This document shows positions 51,940-62,800 of a stretch of DNA of 64,000 bases, in pieces. Location: the NCBI GenBank assembly GCA_041163745.1, contig JBEAQU010000048.1:1-64000 (forward strand), read 5' to 3'. The notes below the pieces were generated by a model. That model made no database searches and was not told the DNA's origin. It saw nothing but the letters and a program-made list of their open reading frames with translations. The position numbers and the translations under genes were made by a program. The number at the start of each line of letters is the position of its first letter. The stretch's first letter is position 1. Source of the DNA: UBA6168 sp041163745. GTDB taxonomy: Bacteria > Bacteroidota > Bacteroidia > Chitinophagales > Saprospiraceae.

Positions 51940-53763
51940 ATGAAGCACCTTGCCTATCTGAACAAGTACTTCGTCCGATACCGCTTGCGGTTCGGATTGG
52001 GCGTCCTGTTCATCTTTGTCTCCAACTACTTCCAGGCCCTGGGGCCGCAGGTCATCCGGCAGGCGCTGGACCTGGTGCTGGAGAACATGACCCTGTACCG
52101 GTTGTACGACGGCTTCGAGCTGCAGGCGGAAGTGTTCCGTCATTTTGGGCAGATCCTGCTGTTGTTCGGCGGCACCGTCCTGGCGCTGGCGCTTCTGATG
52201 GGCGGATTCCTTTTCCTGGTGCGGCAGACCATCATCGTCATGTCCCGTCTGATCGAATATGACCTCCGCAAGGAAATATTCCTACATTACGAATCCCTGC
52301 ACCTGGCGTTTTACAAGAAGAACAAGATCGGTGACCTGATGGCGCGTCTCGTGGAGGATGTGTCCAAGGTCAGGATGTACCTCGGGCCGGCGATGTTGTA
52401 CGGAATCAACCTCCTCTCCCTGTTCATTCTGGTCATCTACTCCATGTTGCGGGTGAGTTGGGAGCTCACCCTGTACAGTCTGGCCCCGTTGCCGGTCCTG
52501 TCCGCCTCCATATATTACGTCAGCCGGCTGATCAACCAGCGCAGTGAACGCATACAGGCCCAGCTGGCCAGGCTGACCAGCATCTCGCAGGAAGTCTTTT
52601 CGGGAATACGGGTGGTGAAATCCTATGTGCAGGAGGCGGCCATGGGTTCGTATTTCAAGGCGGAGAGCGAGGACTACATGCAGAAGTCCCTTCGGTTGGC
52701 GAAGGTGGATGCGATGTTCTTCCCTGTGATGCTGCTGTTGATCGGGTTGAGCACCGTCATCACGGTCTATGCCGGCGGCATCCAGGTTGCGAACGGCAGC
52801 ATCACCACCGGAAACATAGCGGAATTCATCATATACGTCGGCATGCTCACCTGGCCGGTCACCTCCCTGGGCTGGATCAGCTCCCTGGTCCAGCAGTCCG
52901 CGGCATCCCAGCAGCGGATAAACGAGTTCCTCCGGGTGACACCGGCCATCCGGAACCCGGTCCGGCCGGCCGTCGGAGATGCGGCCGAGGCTCCCCTGAA
53001 GGGAGCGGTGGAGTTCCGGAACGTCACGTTCACCTACCCGGATACCGGCATCACGGCATTGCGCGACCTGTCCTTCCGCCTGGAGCCGGGACAGAAGCTG
53101 GCCGTGATCGGGCGGACCGGCAGCGGAAAGTCGACCCTCGCGGACCTGCTCGTCCGCCTTTACGACACCAGCAGCGGACAGATCCTGCTGGACGGGCAGG
53201 ACATCCGCTCACGCGACCTGGCACACCTGCGGCGGCGCATCGGGTATGTGCCGCAGGATGTGTTCCTGTTCTCCGACACCGTCGCCAACAACATCCGATT
53301 CGGTGCGGCGCAAGCAGCGCAGGCGGCCGTCGAGCAGTCCGCCGCGTATGCTTCCATCCATCAGGAGATCCTGGACTTGCCCCAGGGGTACGAGACCATG
53401 GTGGGGGAAAGGGGCGTCACCTTGTCCGGCGGACAAAAACAACGGGTGTCCATCGCAAGGGCGCTGGCCAAGGAACCGGACATACTCATTCTGGACGACT
53501 GCCTCAGCGCGGTGGACACCTCCACGGAGAAGCAGATACTTCGGTACCTCCAGGAAACCATTGCCGACAAGACCGCCATCATCATCACCCACCGTCTGTA
53601 CGCCTTGTTGGAGTTCGACCGGATCATCGTCCTCGACCAGGGCAAAGTGTTGGAGGAAGGTACACACAGCTCCCTGTTGGCCCGGCAAGGCTACTATCAC
53701 GAGCTGTACGAAAAACAAAGGATGGAGGACCCGGACGACACCCTACCGGCCAGACCGGACTGA
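51940..53763 (+). CDS. ABC exporter (TMD-NBD half transporter)
   Basis: Protein of 607 residues from the ATG at 51940 (MKHLAYLNKYFVRYRLRFG). Six membrane helices (about 15-310) and an ATPase domain (about 355-590) with Walker A GRTGSGKST, signature LSGGQKQR, Walker B LILDDCLSAVD and H-loop ITHRLYAL. The usual catalytic Glu after Walker B is Asp, as in the degenerate half of heterodimeric exporters of the BmrC/YheI type. No second half is next to it. Substrate unknown; lipids, drugs or peptides are possible. Confidence 0.93.
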   Translation: MKHLAYLNKYFVRYRLRFGLGVLFIFVSNYFQALGPQVIRQALDLVLENMTLYRLYDGFELQAEVFRHFGQILLLFGGTVLALALLMGGFLFLVRQTIIVMSRLIEYDLRKEIFLHYESLHLAFYKKNKIGDLMARLVEDVSKVRMYLGPAMLYGINLLSLFILVIYSMLRVSWELTLYSLAPLPVLSASIYYVSRLINQRSERIQAQLARLTSISQEVFSGIRVVKSYVQEAAMGSYFKAESEDYMQKSLRLAKVDAMFFPVMLLLIGLSTVITVYAGGIQVANGSITTGNIAEFIIYVGMLTWPVTSLGWISSLVQQSAASQQRINEFLRVTPAIRNPVRPAVGDAAEAPLKGAVEFRNVTFTYPDTGITALRDLSFRLEPGQKLAVIGRTGSGKSTLADLLVRLYDTSSGQILLDGQDIRSRDLAHLRRRIGYVPQDVFLFSDTVANNIRFGAAQAAQAAVEQSAAYASIHQEILDLPQGYETMVGERGVTLSGGQKQRVSIARALAKEPDILILDDCLSAVDTSTEKQILRYLQETIADKTAIIITHRLYALLEFDRIIVLDQGKVLEEGTHSSLLARQGYYHELYEKQRMEDPDDTLPARPD

Positions 53764-53777
53764 ACAGCCCTCGACAC

Positions 53778-55718
53778 ATGAGCCGACTCAACGCCATCGC
53801 AACCCGGGTGCAGGATTTCCTTTACAAACACCCGCCTTTCAACAAATTGGACGAAGGGTTGCTGCATGACCTCGCCAGCCAGGTGGTTGTCCGGTATATG
53901 GAGCAAGGTCAGGTCGTATTCGAGCAGAACGAGGAGACAGGACCATACTTCTACATCATCCGGGAAGGGGCGGTCCACCTCTTGGACCAGGAGAACGGTG
54001 ACAACATCCTGGTGGACGAGCTGGAAGAGGGGGACATCTTCGGCGTCCGCCCCTTGTTGGCGGACCAAAGCTACGCCTTCCGGGCCGTCATCAAGGAGGA
54101 GGCACTGCTGTACGCCATTCCGATCGAGGCGTTCTCCCCGATATTGCGGCAGGTGCCCGAGGTCGCGTGGTACATGGCCCGGAACATGGCCACGCAGGTC
54201 GGCCGAACGGTCTCCAACCTGCATCGCGGCCGGTTGTTCCTGGAAAACGACCGGCTGATAGACCGGCATTTCCGCCTGGTGGAGATACAATCGCTGGAGA
54301 CCAGCAAAACCCCTGTCACCTGTCCGCCGGATACGACCATCCGGCAAGCGGCGCTGGTCATGACCGCGCATATGGTAAGTTCCATCATTGTCGTGGACGG
54401 AGGGCAGCACCCGGTCGGCATCGTCACCGATAAGGACCTGCGCACCAAGGTAGTGACCGGCAGGTTCCCGCCTTCCGCCGCCATCCGGGACATCATGGCC
54501 AGTCCGGTCTCCACCATCGCCCCCAACAAGACCGTGGCGGATGTACAGATAGAGATGGTCCGAAGCAGGGTGCACCACCTCTGCGTGACACAGGACGGCA
54601 CGGACCGAAGTCCTGTACTCGGTGTGTTGTCAGAACACGACCTGCTGGTCGTACAGGGAAACAACCCCGCCATTCTGGTCCGGGAGGCCCTCCGCAGCAA
54701 CACCCTGGCGGAATTGCTGCACCTGCGGGAACGCTCCGAAAAGCTCCTCGAGAAGTACATATACCAGGAAGTGTCGATTGCCTACATCACCCATGTGATG
54801 TCGGAAGTCAACGACGTGCTCATCCAACGCATCATCGACTTGTGTCGGGAACAACTTCGGCAGGAAGGCCAGGCCGTACCGGACATTCCCTTCGCCTGGC
54901 TGTCCATGGGCAGCGCCGGCCGGCAGGAACAATTGCTGCGGACGGACCAGGACAGCGCCCTCGTGTTCGCGGATGTCGCACCGTCCGATCGGGAAACCGT
55001 CCGCCGACAGTTCGTCCGCCTGGCCGAACGCGTCACACAATGGCTTCGGGAACTCGGGTTCGACTATTGCCCGGGCAAGATGATGGCTTCCAATCCGCAA
55101 TGGTGCAAGACCCTCCCGGAATGGAAGCAACAGTTCTCGGACTGGATCAGCCATCCGGATCCGCAGCACCTTCGCTACTGCACCATCTTCATCGATTACC
55201 GTCCCGTATACGGAGACGAACGGCTGACGGAACAGTTGACGGAGCATATCTTCCGCGCGGTCGACATCAATCCCGGGTTCCTGTCCTTTTTGGCCAAGAG
55301 CGCATTGGAAAACCCGCCGCCCCTGAGTTTTTTCCGTAATTTCATGGTGGAACGCAGCGGAGAGTACAAGGACAATTTCGACATCAAGAAGCGTGCGATG
55401 CTCCCCCTCGCCGACGCGGCCAGGGTGCTGATCCTGGAATCCAAAGTGGGTAAGATAAACAACACCTTCAACCGCTTCGAAAAACTCGCGGAGATCGAGC
55501 CGCAACACCGGGAATTGTTCGAAACCGCTGCGGAAGCCTACGAGGTCCTGATTCGGTACCGTACCCTGCAGGGCTTGCGCAACCGGAACTCCGGACGGTA
55601 TTTCAAGACAGCGGAATTGTCGAAGATGGAACGGCTGAACCTGCGCAACAGTTTCCAACCGATCCGGGAACTGCAGAGCCTGCTGTCCGTCAGGTTCCAG
55701 CTGAGCTACCTCCGATAG
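53778..55718 (+). CDS. cNMP-binding, CBS-pair and DUF294 nucleotidyltransferase-like protein
   Basis: Soluble protein of 646 residues. Domains: cyclic-nucleotide-binding fold (about 12-130, MEQGQVVFEQNEETGPYFYI), CBS pair (about 165-285, MVSSIIVVDGGQHPVGIVTD and VLSEHDLLVVQ), DUF294 nucleotidyltransferase core (about 340-460, WLSMGSAGRQEQLLRTDQDS) and DUF294_C (about 490-640). The GSxGRxE...TDxD pattern is that of GlnD-type polymerase-beta nucleotidyltransferases. It should sense adenine nucleotides or cyclic nucleotides; the target is not known. It starts 14 bases after the ABC gene and is likely in one transcript with it. Confidence 0.92.
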   Translation: MSRLNAIATRVQDFLYKHPPFNKLDEGLLHDLASQVVVRYMEQGQVVFEQNEETGPYFYIIREGAVHLLDQENGDNILVDELEEGDIFGVRPLLADQSYAFRAVIKEEALLYAIPIEAFSPILRQVPEVAWYMARNMATQVGRTVSNLHRGRLFLENDRLIDRHFRLVEIQSLETSKTPVTCPPDTTIRQAALVMTAHMVSSIIVVDGGQHPVGIVTDKDLRTKVVTGRFPPSAAIRDIMASPVSTIAPNKTVADVQIEMVRSRVHHLCVTQDGTDRSPVLGVLSEHDLLVVQGNNPAILVREALRSNTLAELLHLRERSEKLLEKYIYQEVSIAYITHVMSEVNDVLIQRIIDLCREQLRQEGQAVPDIPFAWLSMGSAGRQEQLLRTDQDSALVFADVAPSDRETVRRQFVRLAERVTQWLRELGFDYCPGKMMASNPQWCKTLPEWKQQFSDWISHPDPQHLRYCTIFIDYRPVYGDERLTEQLTEHIFRAVDINPGFLSFLAKSALENPPPLSFFRNFMVERSGEYKDNFDIKKRAMLPLADAARVLILESKVGKINNTFNRFEKLAEIEPQHRELFETAAEAYEVLIRYRTLQGLRNRNSGRYFKTAELSKMERLNLRNSFQPIRELQSLLSVRFQLSYLR

Positions 55719-55824
55719 CTTCCGCGGAACCTGCGGGACGCCGCCACGTATGCTATGACAAACGGACCAACCGCCCAAAAAAAGCCCGTTGGACCGCCGG
55801 CCGGCCAAAACCCGTTCCGGGAAG

Positions 55825-55832
55825 CCTATATT
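55825..55832 (+). promoter_or_regulatory. -7 box of the HD-DUF5706 gene
   Basis: TATATTTG matches TAnnTTTG perfectly, 81 bases before the start at 55913. A TTTG at -33 is missing. It suggests that this gene has a promoter of its own apart from the ABC-CBS transcript. Confidence 0.5.
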
Positions 55833-55912
55833 TGCCCAGGGAAACCAGCTCCGCCGTATCCGGACGGCGTACTTTCGCACATGTCTTCCTTCACTTCCGG
55901 AACGCTTATGCA

Positions 55913-57085
55913 ATGAACCCAACCATCCTCGCATCCGCCAACGACCATGTGACCCGGCTGCTCCAGGCAGGCTTGACACCGGACCACCGCTACCACAGCC
56001 TGGAACACACCCTCTCCGTACGGGACGCCAGCCTCGAGCTCGCCTCCTTCTACAACCTTCCGCCGGAAGACCTCGAAGTGCTGGAGATCGCCGCCCTGTT
56101 CCACGACAGCGGTTTCCTCCGCACCTACCAGGGCCACGAGGACGAAAGCAAGAAAATCGTCACGGATTTCCTGCGGAGCCAACAGTACCCCGAAGCGAAG
56201 ATCTCCCTCGTGAACCAGCTTATCGAAGCGACCCGGCTGGGTGCCGTCCCGCATACGCAACTCGAGAAGATCATCAAGGATGCGGATTTCAACAACCGCA
56301 ACAACACTTACCAGGAAAAATCCGACTTCCTCCGGCATGAATGGCAAGTGTTTCTCCAACGCTCCTTCGACGAAACGGCGTGGGCCCAAAGCAACAAACG
56401 ATTCTGGGAGGAACACCGGTTCTACACCGGGGAGGCGGAACGGCTGTATGGGGAGGAAAAACGGAAATTCATCAAGAAAATGAAAAAACAACTGGAAAAG
56501 ACGCCCCCCCCCTCCTACCCTGCCGAAGGCAATGTGGAAGGGCTGCTTTTTTCCATCAGCCGGAACAAAGGGGCGCAGATGATGTTCAAAACTACCCTGC
56601 GCAACCAGATCGACCTCACCAACATCGCGGATAACAAGGCAAACATCATGCTCAGTATCAACTCTTTGTTGATTACTTTCGGTATTCCGCTCATCGCCAG
56701 CCAGTTGTCGGCATACCCGCATCTACTCTGGCCGGGGCTCTGCCTGCTAACCACCTGCATACTGAGCATAGTCCAGGCTACGCTGGCCACCCGCCCCGTC
56801 AAAATGGAGGGCAGAACCGACCTCGACAAGATAGACTTGGGCAAGACCAACCTGTTTTTCTTCGGTAATTTCTTCAAGATGAGCCGTGACGAATTCATCC
56901 GGGGGATGTCCATGGTCACTACCCGCGAGAACATACTGGACCATTCCATTGTAAACGACCTGTATTTCCTGGGCCGCGCCCTGGGTCAGAAATATTACCG
57001 TCTGCGGGTGACCTACAGTATCTTCATGATCGGCATGATCGTCACGGTTCTGGTCTTCGCCGCCACTTACCTGTTCAGCCGTTGA
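55913..57085 (+). CDS. HD-domain protein fused to DUF5706 (Pycsar-effector-like) membrane domain
   Basis: Protein of 390 residues from the ATG at 55913. Residues about 10-180 form an HD phosphohydrolase domain with metal ligands in RYHSLEHT, ALFHDSGF, GHEDES and IKDADFNN, so it looks active. Residues about 225-390 are the DUF5706 or Pycsar-TM domain: NQIDLTNIADNKANIMLSIN starts the first helix, a second helix is in the middle and the third is at the C-terminus. In Pycsar systems a DUF5706 effector is switched on by cyclic CMP or UMP and damages the membrane. This HD fusion is widespread in Bacteroidota chromosomes, and its role is not established. No pyrimidine cyclase is in the window. Confidence 0.9.
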   Translation: MNPTILASANDHVTRLLQAGLTPDHRYHSLEHTLSVRDASLELASFYNLPPEDLEVLEIAALFHDSGFLRTYQGHEDESKKIVTDFLRSQQYPEAKISLVNQLIEATRLGAVPHTQLEKIIKDADFNNRNNTYQEKSDFLRHEWQVFLQRSFDETAWAQSNKRFWEEHRFYTGEAERLYGEEKRKFIKKMKKQLEKTPPPSYPAEGNVEGLLFSISRNKGAQMMFKTTLRNQIDLTNIADNKANIMLSINSLLITFGIPLIASQLSAYPHLLWPGLCLLTTCILSIVQATLATRPVKMEGRTDLDKIDLGKTNLFFFGNFFKMSRDEFIRGMSMVTTRENILDHSIVNDLYFLGRALGQKYYRLRVTYSIFMIGMIVTVLVFAATYLFSR

Positions 57086-57769
57086 CGGAACATCCCGCCG
57101 GCACCCTCCTGCCCCGGACACTACCGGCGAAACACCCGGCCGAACAAAAAATGAAAATCAGGCGGGCATAAACCCGACCGCCGAACATATGCTTCGCAAG
57201 CGTCCTGCCACGGAGCGGATTTCTTCTCATGTCCTGGGTCCACCAACTTGCCACAGACAAGCGGCTGCCAGGCCAGGCGTTCGGAACCGCATCGATGAGG
57301 CCCCCAAGGGATGCCTCCGCTGTTCGGACGTCACTCGGGTTGCGCACGCACCTGTTCACCGCTCGCGGTGAGGACCGGCATGACAAACCATATCCTCGGT
57401 GAGGGATGACCCGCCTTGTCCGCCCCTTCGCAGGGAAGGGCTGGAAGTGGCACGGACCCGCCGCAGCGTGCCTTCGACTTCCAGCCTGCCATTCTTTTTG
57501 CCCTCGATCAAAACTCCTCGAAAAAAATATATCTTCGCGCCGATTTCAGGTCCTGCTCCGCCGGTCGGACGAAAAAGACCGGCCCGGACGATCCGTACCG
57601 GGCCGTTCGATGTTTCGCTTTCCGTTCGCAAAGGAACGAATGTCGCCCTCCCGGAAAGCGAAAACACCCTCATCCTTCATCGAAGCCATACCTGCCCCAG
57701 GGAAAGCATCCCCGGTCAGGTGTCATGTCCTGCAACCACATTTCATCCATCCAACATCAAATTCTTCTT
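57086..57769. other. 684-base gene-free region
   Basis: No gene with a signal, domain or coding character is seen, although several frames are open because of the high GC. AAAAAAATATATCTTCGCGCC near 57522-57542 is AT-rich and may be part of the promoter of the next gene (TATATCTT against TAnnTTTG). Confidence 0.45.
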
Positions 57770-59488
57770 ATGAAAAGGCATTTATTTCTTGGACTCATGG
57801 CATTCCTTGCATGGCACACCGTGCTGAACGGACAACAAGTCGGCGCGTACGACTTCCGCAACGGGGTGAAAGGCATCGTCTTCGACTCCGTCAAGGTGAT
57901 CCGGTATGCACCGACGGACAACGGGTTCCGGGTTTTCCTGCAACTGCGGCGCACCGGCACCGTTCAGACCAAAGCGGGCCCCGTCTATTCCGGCGGCAAA
58001 GACAAGATCTGGCTGACCGCACTCGGCGTCATCGACTTCTCCAAAGACCTGCGGGTCTCCGGCGAGGAGCTCACCTTCCTGCGGCCCGACAAAGTCATCG
58101 CCAAGGAGTACAACCTTCTGGACGGAGAAGGCCGGAACGTCGCGGATCACAAGGTGTTGGCCACACAGGACGACTGTGTGAAGAGCCAGTGGGACCTGCT
58201 GGACAAGTACCCCGTCCTGAAAACGGAGGAGAAAGGCGCCGGTGGCAAGGTGGCGCCCAGGTACTACAACAACACCATTGAGTACACCATGCTGGGCCTG
58301 AAGCCGAAGGCCGTTTCGCTGGAGACGCATACGCTCAAGGAAGAACAGCCGGATTCGGAAAAAAGCCTGGGAGAACTGCTGTTCGGCGGCAACGGCAGGA
58401 AATATGACAAATCCGACCGGAGCATCGACCTGGAACCCTACCGCGGCGGCGACAAGAAGAACTACTGGTTCAGCCTTTCCGATCCGGCCTGCGACCCGGT
58501 CGGCGGCAACATCTACGCCCACCACGGACACATGATCTTCGGGGAGATGGGCAACAAAAGCGCCGAATACGAGCAGGAGGTGTTGGTGCTCGACAAGGAC
58601 GGGAAAGAATTGAACCGGACGGAAATCAAGTTCGACCTCCCGTATGCGACGGACCTCCACCAGGTCCTGGTCAAGGAATCCCCGGAAGACAATCTCTACC
58701 GGGTGGATGGACTGGTACACATTTACAAGCAGAGCTACGGAATCGGCTATAAGAAACTGAACCCGGAACCGAACAAGACCCTCCGCAAATTCTACCAATG
58801 GGATGCCGACGGAAAACTGCTGCACCAGACCGATTTCGAGGCTCCGGCCGACAACGCCAACATAGTCCGTGCCTTCCACAACGGGAGCACGGTCAGCCTG
58901 CTGGGTGTCTCCACCTACAAACCGGTACAGTTCCACCACCTGTACTTCGCGGACGGACGCCTGGCCGCCACCGAATCGCTGGATGCCACCAGTGCCCTGG
59001 GCAAAGGCATCGGCTTCAGCCCGTCGGAAGTCGCCTCCTTCAAATGGAACTACCATTACGCCTACGACCGGACGGACGGGTCCAAGGTCTTCCTCTACGA
59101 ACCGAAGAAGGAAGTCATGACCGGCCAAACCAAGAGCGTGCAGACGCAAGGCGTGCTCTTCTTCCGGACCGGTGCGGACGGCAAGCTCACCCATGCCCAG
59201 CATATCAAACGCAGCGCCACGGCGGACCATGGCTACAAGATATATCACAAGTCCTATCCGACTTCCGACGGCAATTATGTCGTGGTTTTCCGGGATCCCC
59301 AGCAAGGCGGCACCCAGACCGTCGATGTCTATGGGATGAGTGGGTCGGACCTCTCCCTGAACCCGCTGGTCCATCTGGACAATGCCGCCGAACTGGCGAC
59401 CGGACAAGTCGGGGAGACCGGTATCATGGCTTTCTTCCACCGGGATACCAAGGAGAACAACTACAGACTGCAGTTCCTCCGCCGGTAA
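57770..59488 (+). CDS. Secreted protein of unknown function
   Basis: Protein of 572 residues from the ATG at 57770, with signal peptide (MKRHLFLGLMAFLAWHTVLNG). The mature part is beta-rich, with repeats of propeller-like character (ADGKLLHQTDFEAPADNANI, DGRLAATESLDATSALG, TGADGKLTHAQHIKR). No catalytic motif, lipobox or T9SS tail is seen, so it probably stays in the periplasm. I do not recognise a family with confidence. The reading frame is open upstream to 57416, but the upstream part is not protein-like. The gene stands alone and is followed by a good terminator. Confidence 0.8.
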   Translation: MKRHLFLGLMAFLAWHTVLNGQQVGAYDFRNGVKGIVFDSVKVIRYAPTDNGFRVFLQLRRTGTVQTKAGPVYSGGKDKIWLTALGVIDFSKDLRVSGEELTFLRPDKVIAKEYNLLDGEGRNVADHKVLATQDDCVKSQWDLLDKYPVLKTEEKGAGGKVAPRYYNNTIEYTMLGLKPKAVSLETHTLKEEQPDSEKSLGELLFGGNGRKYDKSDRSIDLEPYRGGDKKNYWFSLSDPACDPVGGNIYAHHGHMIFGEMGNKSAEYEQEVLVLDKDGKELNRTEIKFDLPYATDLHQVLVKESPEDNLYRVDGLVHIYKQSYGIGYKKLNPEPNKTLRKFYQWDADGKLLHQTDFEAPADNANIVRAFHNGSTVSLLGVSTYKPVQFHHLYFADGRLAATESLDATSALGKGIGFSPSEVASFKWNYHYAYDRTDGSKVFLYEPKKEVMTGQTKSVQTQGVLFFRTGADGKLTHAQHIKRSATADHGYKIYHKSYPTSDGNYVVVFRDPQQGGTQTVDVYGMSGSDLSLNPLVHLDNAAELATGQVGETGIMAFFHRDTKENNYRLQFLRR

Positions 59489-59557
59489 GAAGATATGGTG
59501 GCCCCGACCGCCGATCGTGCGTCGCCACATGGCCGGGTCATCGCTGCTTTCCCTACG

Positions 59558-59604
59558 AAAGGGCTTTCCAACATGGTCTAACCATTGCGGAAAGCCCTTT
59601 TTTT
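59558..59604 (+). terminator. Intrinsic terminator after the secreted protein gene
   Basis: Stem AAAGGGCTTTCC / GGAAAGCCCTTT of 12 pairs with a 19-base loop that can form a further ATGGT/ACCAT stem, followed by a run of seven T. It starts 70 bases after the stop. The A-rich 5' side could also serve the leftward dnaE transcript. Confidence 0.85.
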
Positions 59605-59897
59605 CGTTGGGCGGAAGCCATCCTTCGCACAGGGGTTTCGCCCGCAAGACCCTGTCGCCGGGGTGCAAACCAAATTGTCGTGCCCGGATGCAAAGGGGTG
59701 CGCCATATCGCTGGCGACGACTTGACCTGCGCCCGCACCTGTTCGCCGCTTTCCGGAAGCGGGCTGCGGACGCGAATTCCGAATCTTTTCCCGGATGAAA
59801 ACAATTTCATCCGTTTATCTACATGACAACGCATTGGATCAACACCGCCAGGAAGGCTGCCGCTGGCATGCTCCCGATGCGGCGGCGACAGGGACAG
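59605..59897. other. Gap between terminator and dnaE-type gene stop
   Basis: The whole gap between the two convergent stops is 59489-59897. Apart from the terminator I see no gene or structure. Confidence 0.5.
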
Positions 59898-62800
59898 CTA
59901 CCTTCCGGGGGCTGATGCAGGAAGGGGTTGCTCCGCATACCGGGCATCCTCTTTCCAGGGCAGGCGTTCCATCTGCACGACCTCGACGGAAGGGAAGCCA
60001 TGCTCCATGGCTACGCGGCCGGTAATCCGGTAGACGCCACGACCCCGGAAAGGGAATCGTTTCAGCACATCGGGGAAGTGGACGGAATCGAAAAAGTGAC
60101 CGTCCCTATCCAGCCAGGTACCGAAGTTCATGAGGGCTCCCTGAACCGTGCGGACATCCTTTCGGGTGACATAACAGCCGACGAGGATGGCCATGCGGCC
60201 GGTGAGGGACGGGAGGGCATCCGCCGTCACACCCTCCGAGGCTGTTTCCGGGTCGGCCAGCAGGTCGAAAGGGGAGCAAAGCGGAAATCCGAGCAGTTCG
60301 ATTTCATCGAAAGCCTGGTCGAGTTCGTTTTCAGCGAGGGGAGGCAGTTCGAAGCGGCCGGCGTCACCCCATTGGGCTTCCACATCGAACAGCATCCCCG
60401 TTCCGGTGCCCGTACCGATGGCAGTACGGGGTTGGAAGACGGCGTTTTTTTCCCACATCAGGGCACATTTCCCCATGCCGGTGAAGCGGAAGGCCCCGAT
60501 GCGGATCAGGATCTCCAGTTGGGAGGCGGAGGTTTCCACGCGGTTGACGAAATCCGCAAGGCTGCGGTAGGAACCTCCGGTCCGGCGTTGCCGGACGATA
60601 CGGTCCGCCAATGCCTGTTCCAGGCCGGACAAGTGAACGAAGCCAGTGTAGAGGTCGCTGCCGTGGAGGGTGGTCAGGTATTCGCTATGGTTGACGCAGG
60701 GGGCATGGATGGTGGCGCCTGCCATGCGTGCTTCGTGAAAATAGATTTCCGTGCGGTAGAACCCACCGAAATTGTTGATGACGGAAACCATGAACTCCAG
60801 GGGAAAATAGGTCTTCAGATAGAGGCTTTGGAAGCTCTCGGCGGCGAAGCTGGCGGAGTGGGCCTTGCAGAAGGAATAGCCGGCGAAGCTTTCCACCTGC
60901 CGCCACACCTCGAGGGCCAGCGCCTCGGGATGGCCCAGCGTCCGGCAGTTGTCGAAGAAACGTTGGCGCAGCGATTCGAACTGGTCCCCTTCCCGGCGTT
61001 TCCCGCTCATCAGGCGGCGCAGCATGTCGCTTTCATCGAGGCCCATGCCTGCGAAATGGTGGACAATCTTCATCACGTCCTCCTGATAGACCATCACGCC
61101 GAAGGTTTCCCCCAAGTGTTGGCGGAACACCGGGTGCAGGTAATCGAAGGAATGGGGTTCGTGGAAACGGCGGATGTACTCCTTCATCATGCCGGATTTC
61201 GCCACCCCGGGCCGGATGATGCTGCTGGCAGCGACCAAATGGACGTATTCCTCACAGCGGAGCTTGCGGAGCAGCCCCCGCATGGCGGGGCTTTCGATAT
61301 AGAAGCAGCCGATGCAACGGCCGCTGCGGAGTTGTGCCCGAACCCGTTCGTCGGCTTTGATGCGGGGCAGGTCGTGGACATCCACCGCCATACCCTTGTT
61401 GCGGCGGACCAGTTCGACCGTCGCCTTGATATGGCCCAGGCCGCGTTGGCTCAGCACATCGAACTTATGGAAGCCGAGGTCTTCGGCATGGTGCATGTCC
61501 GTGTGGCAGATCGGGAAGCCCTTGGGCATGAGCAGCAAAGCGGTATGGTCGTACAGGGGATGCTCGGAGATGACGATTCCGCCGGCGTGGATGGAAAGGT
61601 GATGAGGGAATCCCTGGAGGCGGCGGGCCAAGGGCAGGACCAGGGAAGCATGGGCGTGACCGGTCGCCTGGGGATCGGCGGCCGTTCGTTCCAGGACATC
61701 CTCCTTTCCCCAGTACCGGACGTCCGGGGTGCCGGCCGTCCGCAGCACGGCGTCCGCCAGTGCGTCTATCTCTGCTTTCGGCAATCCGAACACCTTGCCG
61801 GTTTCCCGCACGGCGGCATGGAACTGGAAGGTGCTGTAAGTGGCCAGGAGGGCGGTATGGTCGCGGCCGTAGCGTTTGAAGATGTAGTCCGTCACGTCGT
61901 CGCGCTCGTCCCAGGAGAAATCGATGTCGAAATCCGGGGGGGAGGGCCGGTGTCGATTGATGAACCGTTCGAAGTAGAGATCCAGTTCGATGGGGTCTAC
62001 GTCCGTGATACCCAGGCAATACGCGACCAGGGAGTTGGCGCCGCTTCCCCGGCCGACATGGTGGTAGCCGGCACTTCGGGCGTACCGGACGATATCCCAG
62101 GTGATGAGGAAATAAGCGCAGAAGTCCATTTCGCGGATGACGCGCAGCTCTGTCCGCAGCCGTTGGTGCCCGGGAGGCACCGCGGCGATGGACGGCGGCG
62201 GTCCGGCGGCCGCCGGGCCGTAACGCCGGGCATAGCCGGCCTCCGCCAGCTTGCAAAGCAGGGCATCGTCGCCGTTCTTGCTGCCCGTGAAGGTCTGCCG
62301 GTTCACCACCAGGCCCCGTACCAGGCGGATGGAACATTCGGACAGTATCCGTTCGGTGTTCCGGAGGATGGCCGGATAGCAGGCATAGAACCCGGCCAGT
62401 ACCGCCGGTGGGTGCAGCAGTTCCGTCGGCGGGGCCGACGCATCCGGGGGAAGCAAGGAAAGCAGCGTGTTTCCGTCCATAGCCCGCAGCACCCGGTGCA
62501 GTTCGTAACCCGCCTCGTCCAAAAATGTCACCGGGCTGAATACCAATAATTTGTGCGGACTGTGCCGGACCTCGGAGGAAAACAGGCGGTGTACATGCTC
62601 CGGCCGGACCCCCAGGAATTCGAAGGATCGGAACTGGTCGAGCGGCTTGACCAACCGGGGATAGATGATGAGCAGGGGAAGGCCGGTGTCGTCCGCCTGT
62701 CTTTCCAGGCAGGTGGGATCGAAGACAGGAGGCAGGGCTTGCTGCGTCAGGGAGTGGTGGCTCAGATACCGGTTGAGCAGGCTGAACCCTTCCGAATCAC

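Noticed and set aside
55913..57085. Complete Pycsar or CBASS defence system
   Set aside because: Only the effector-like membrane domain is present; there is no pyrimidine or CD-NTase cyclase gene in the window.
59928..62549. Long open frame of 873 codons on the plus strand opposite the dnaE-type gene
   Set aside because: It is the antisense shadow of a GC-rich gene with clear polymerase motifs; the frame has no domain, signal or sensible start.
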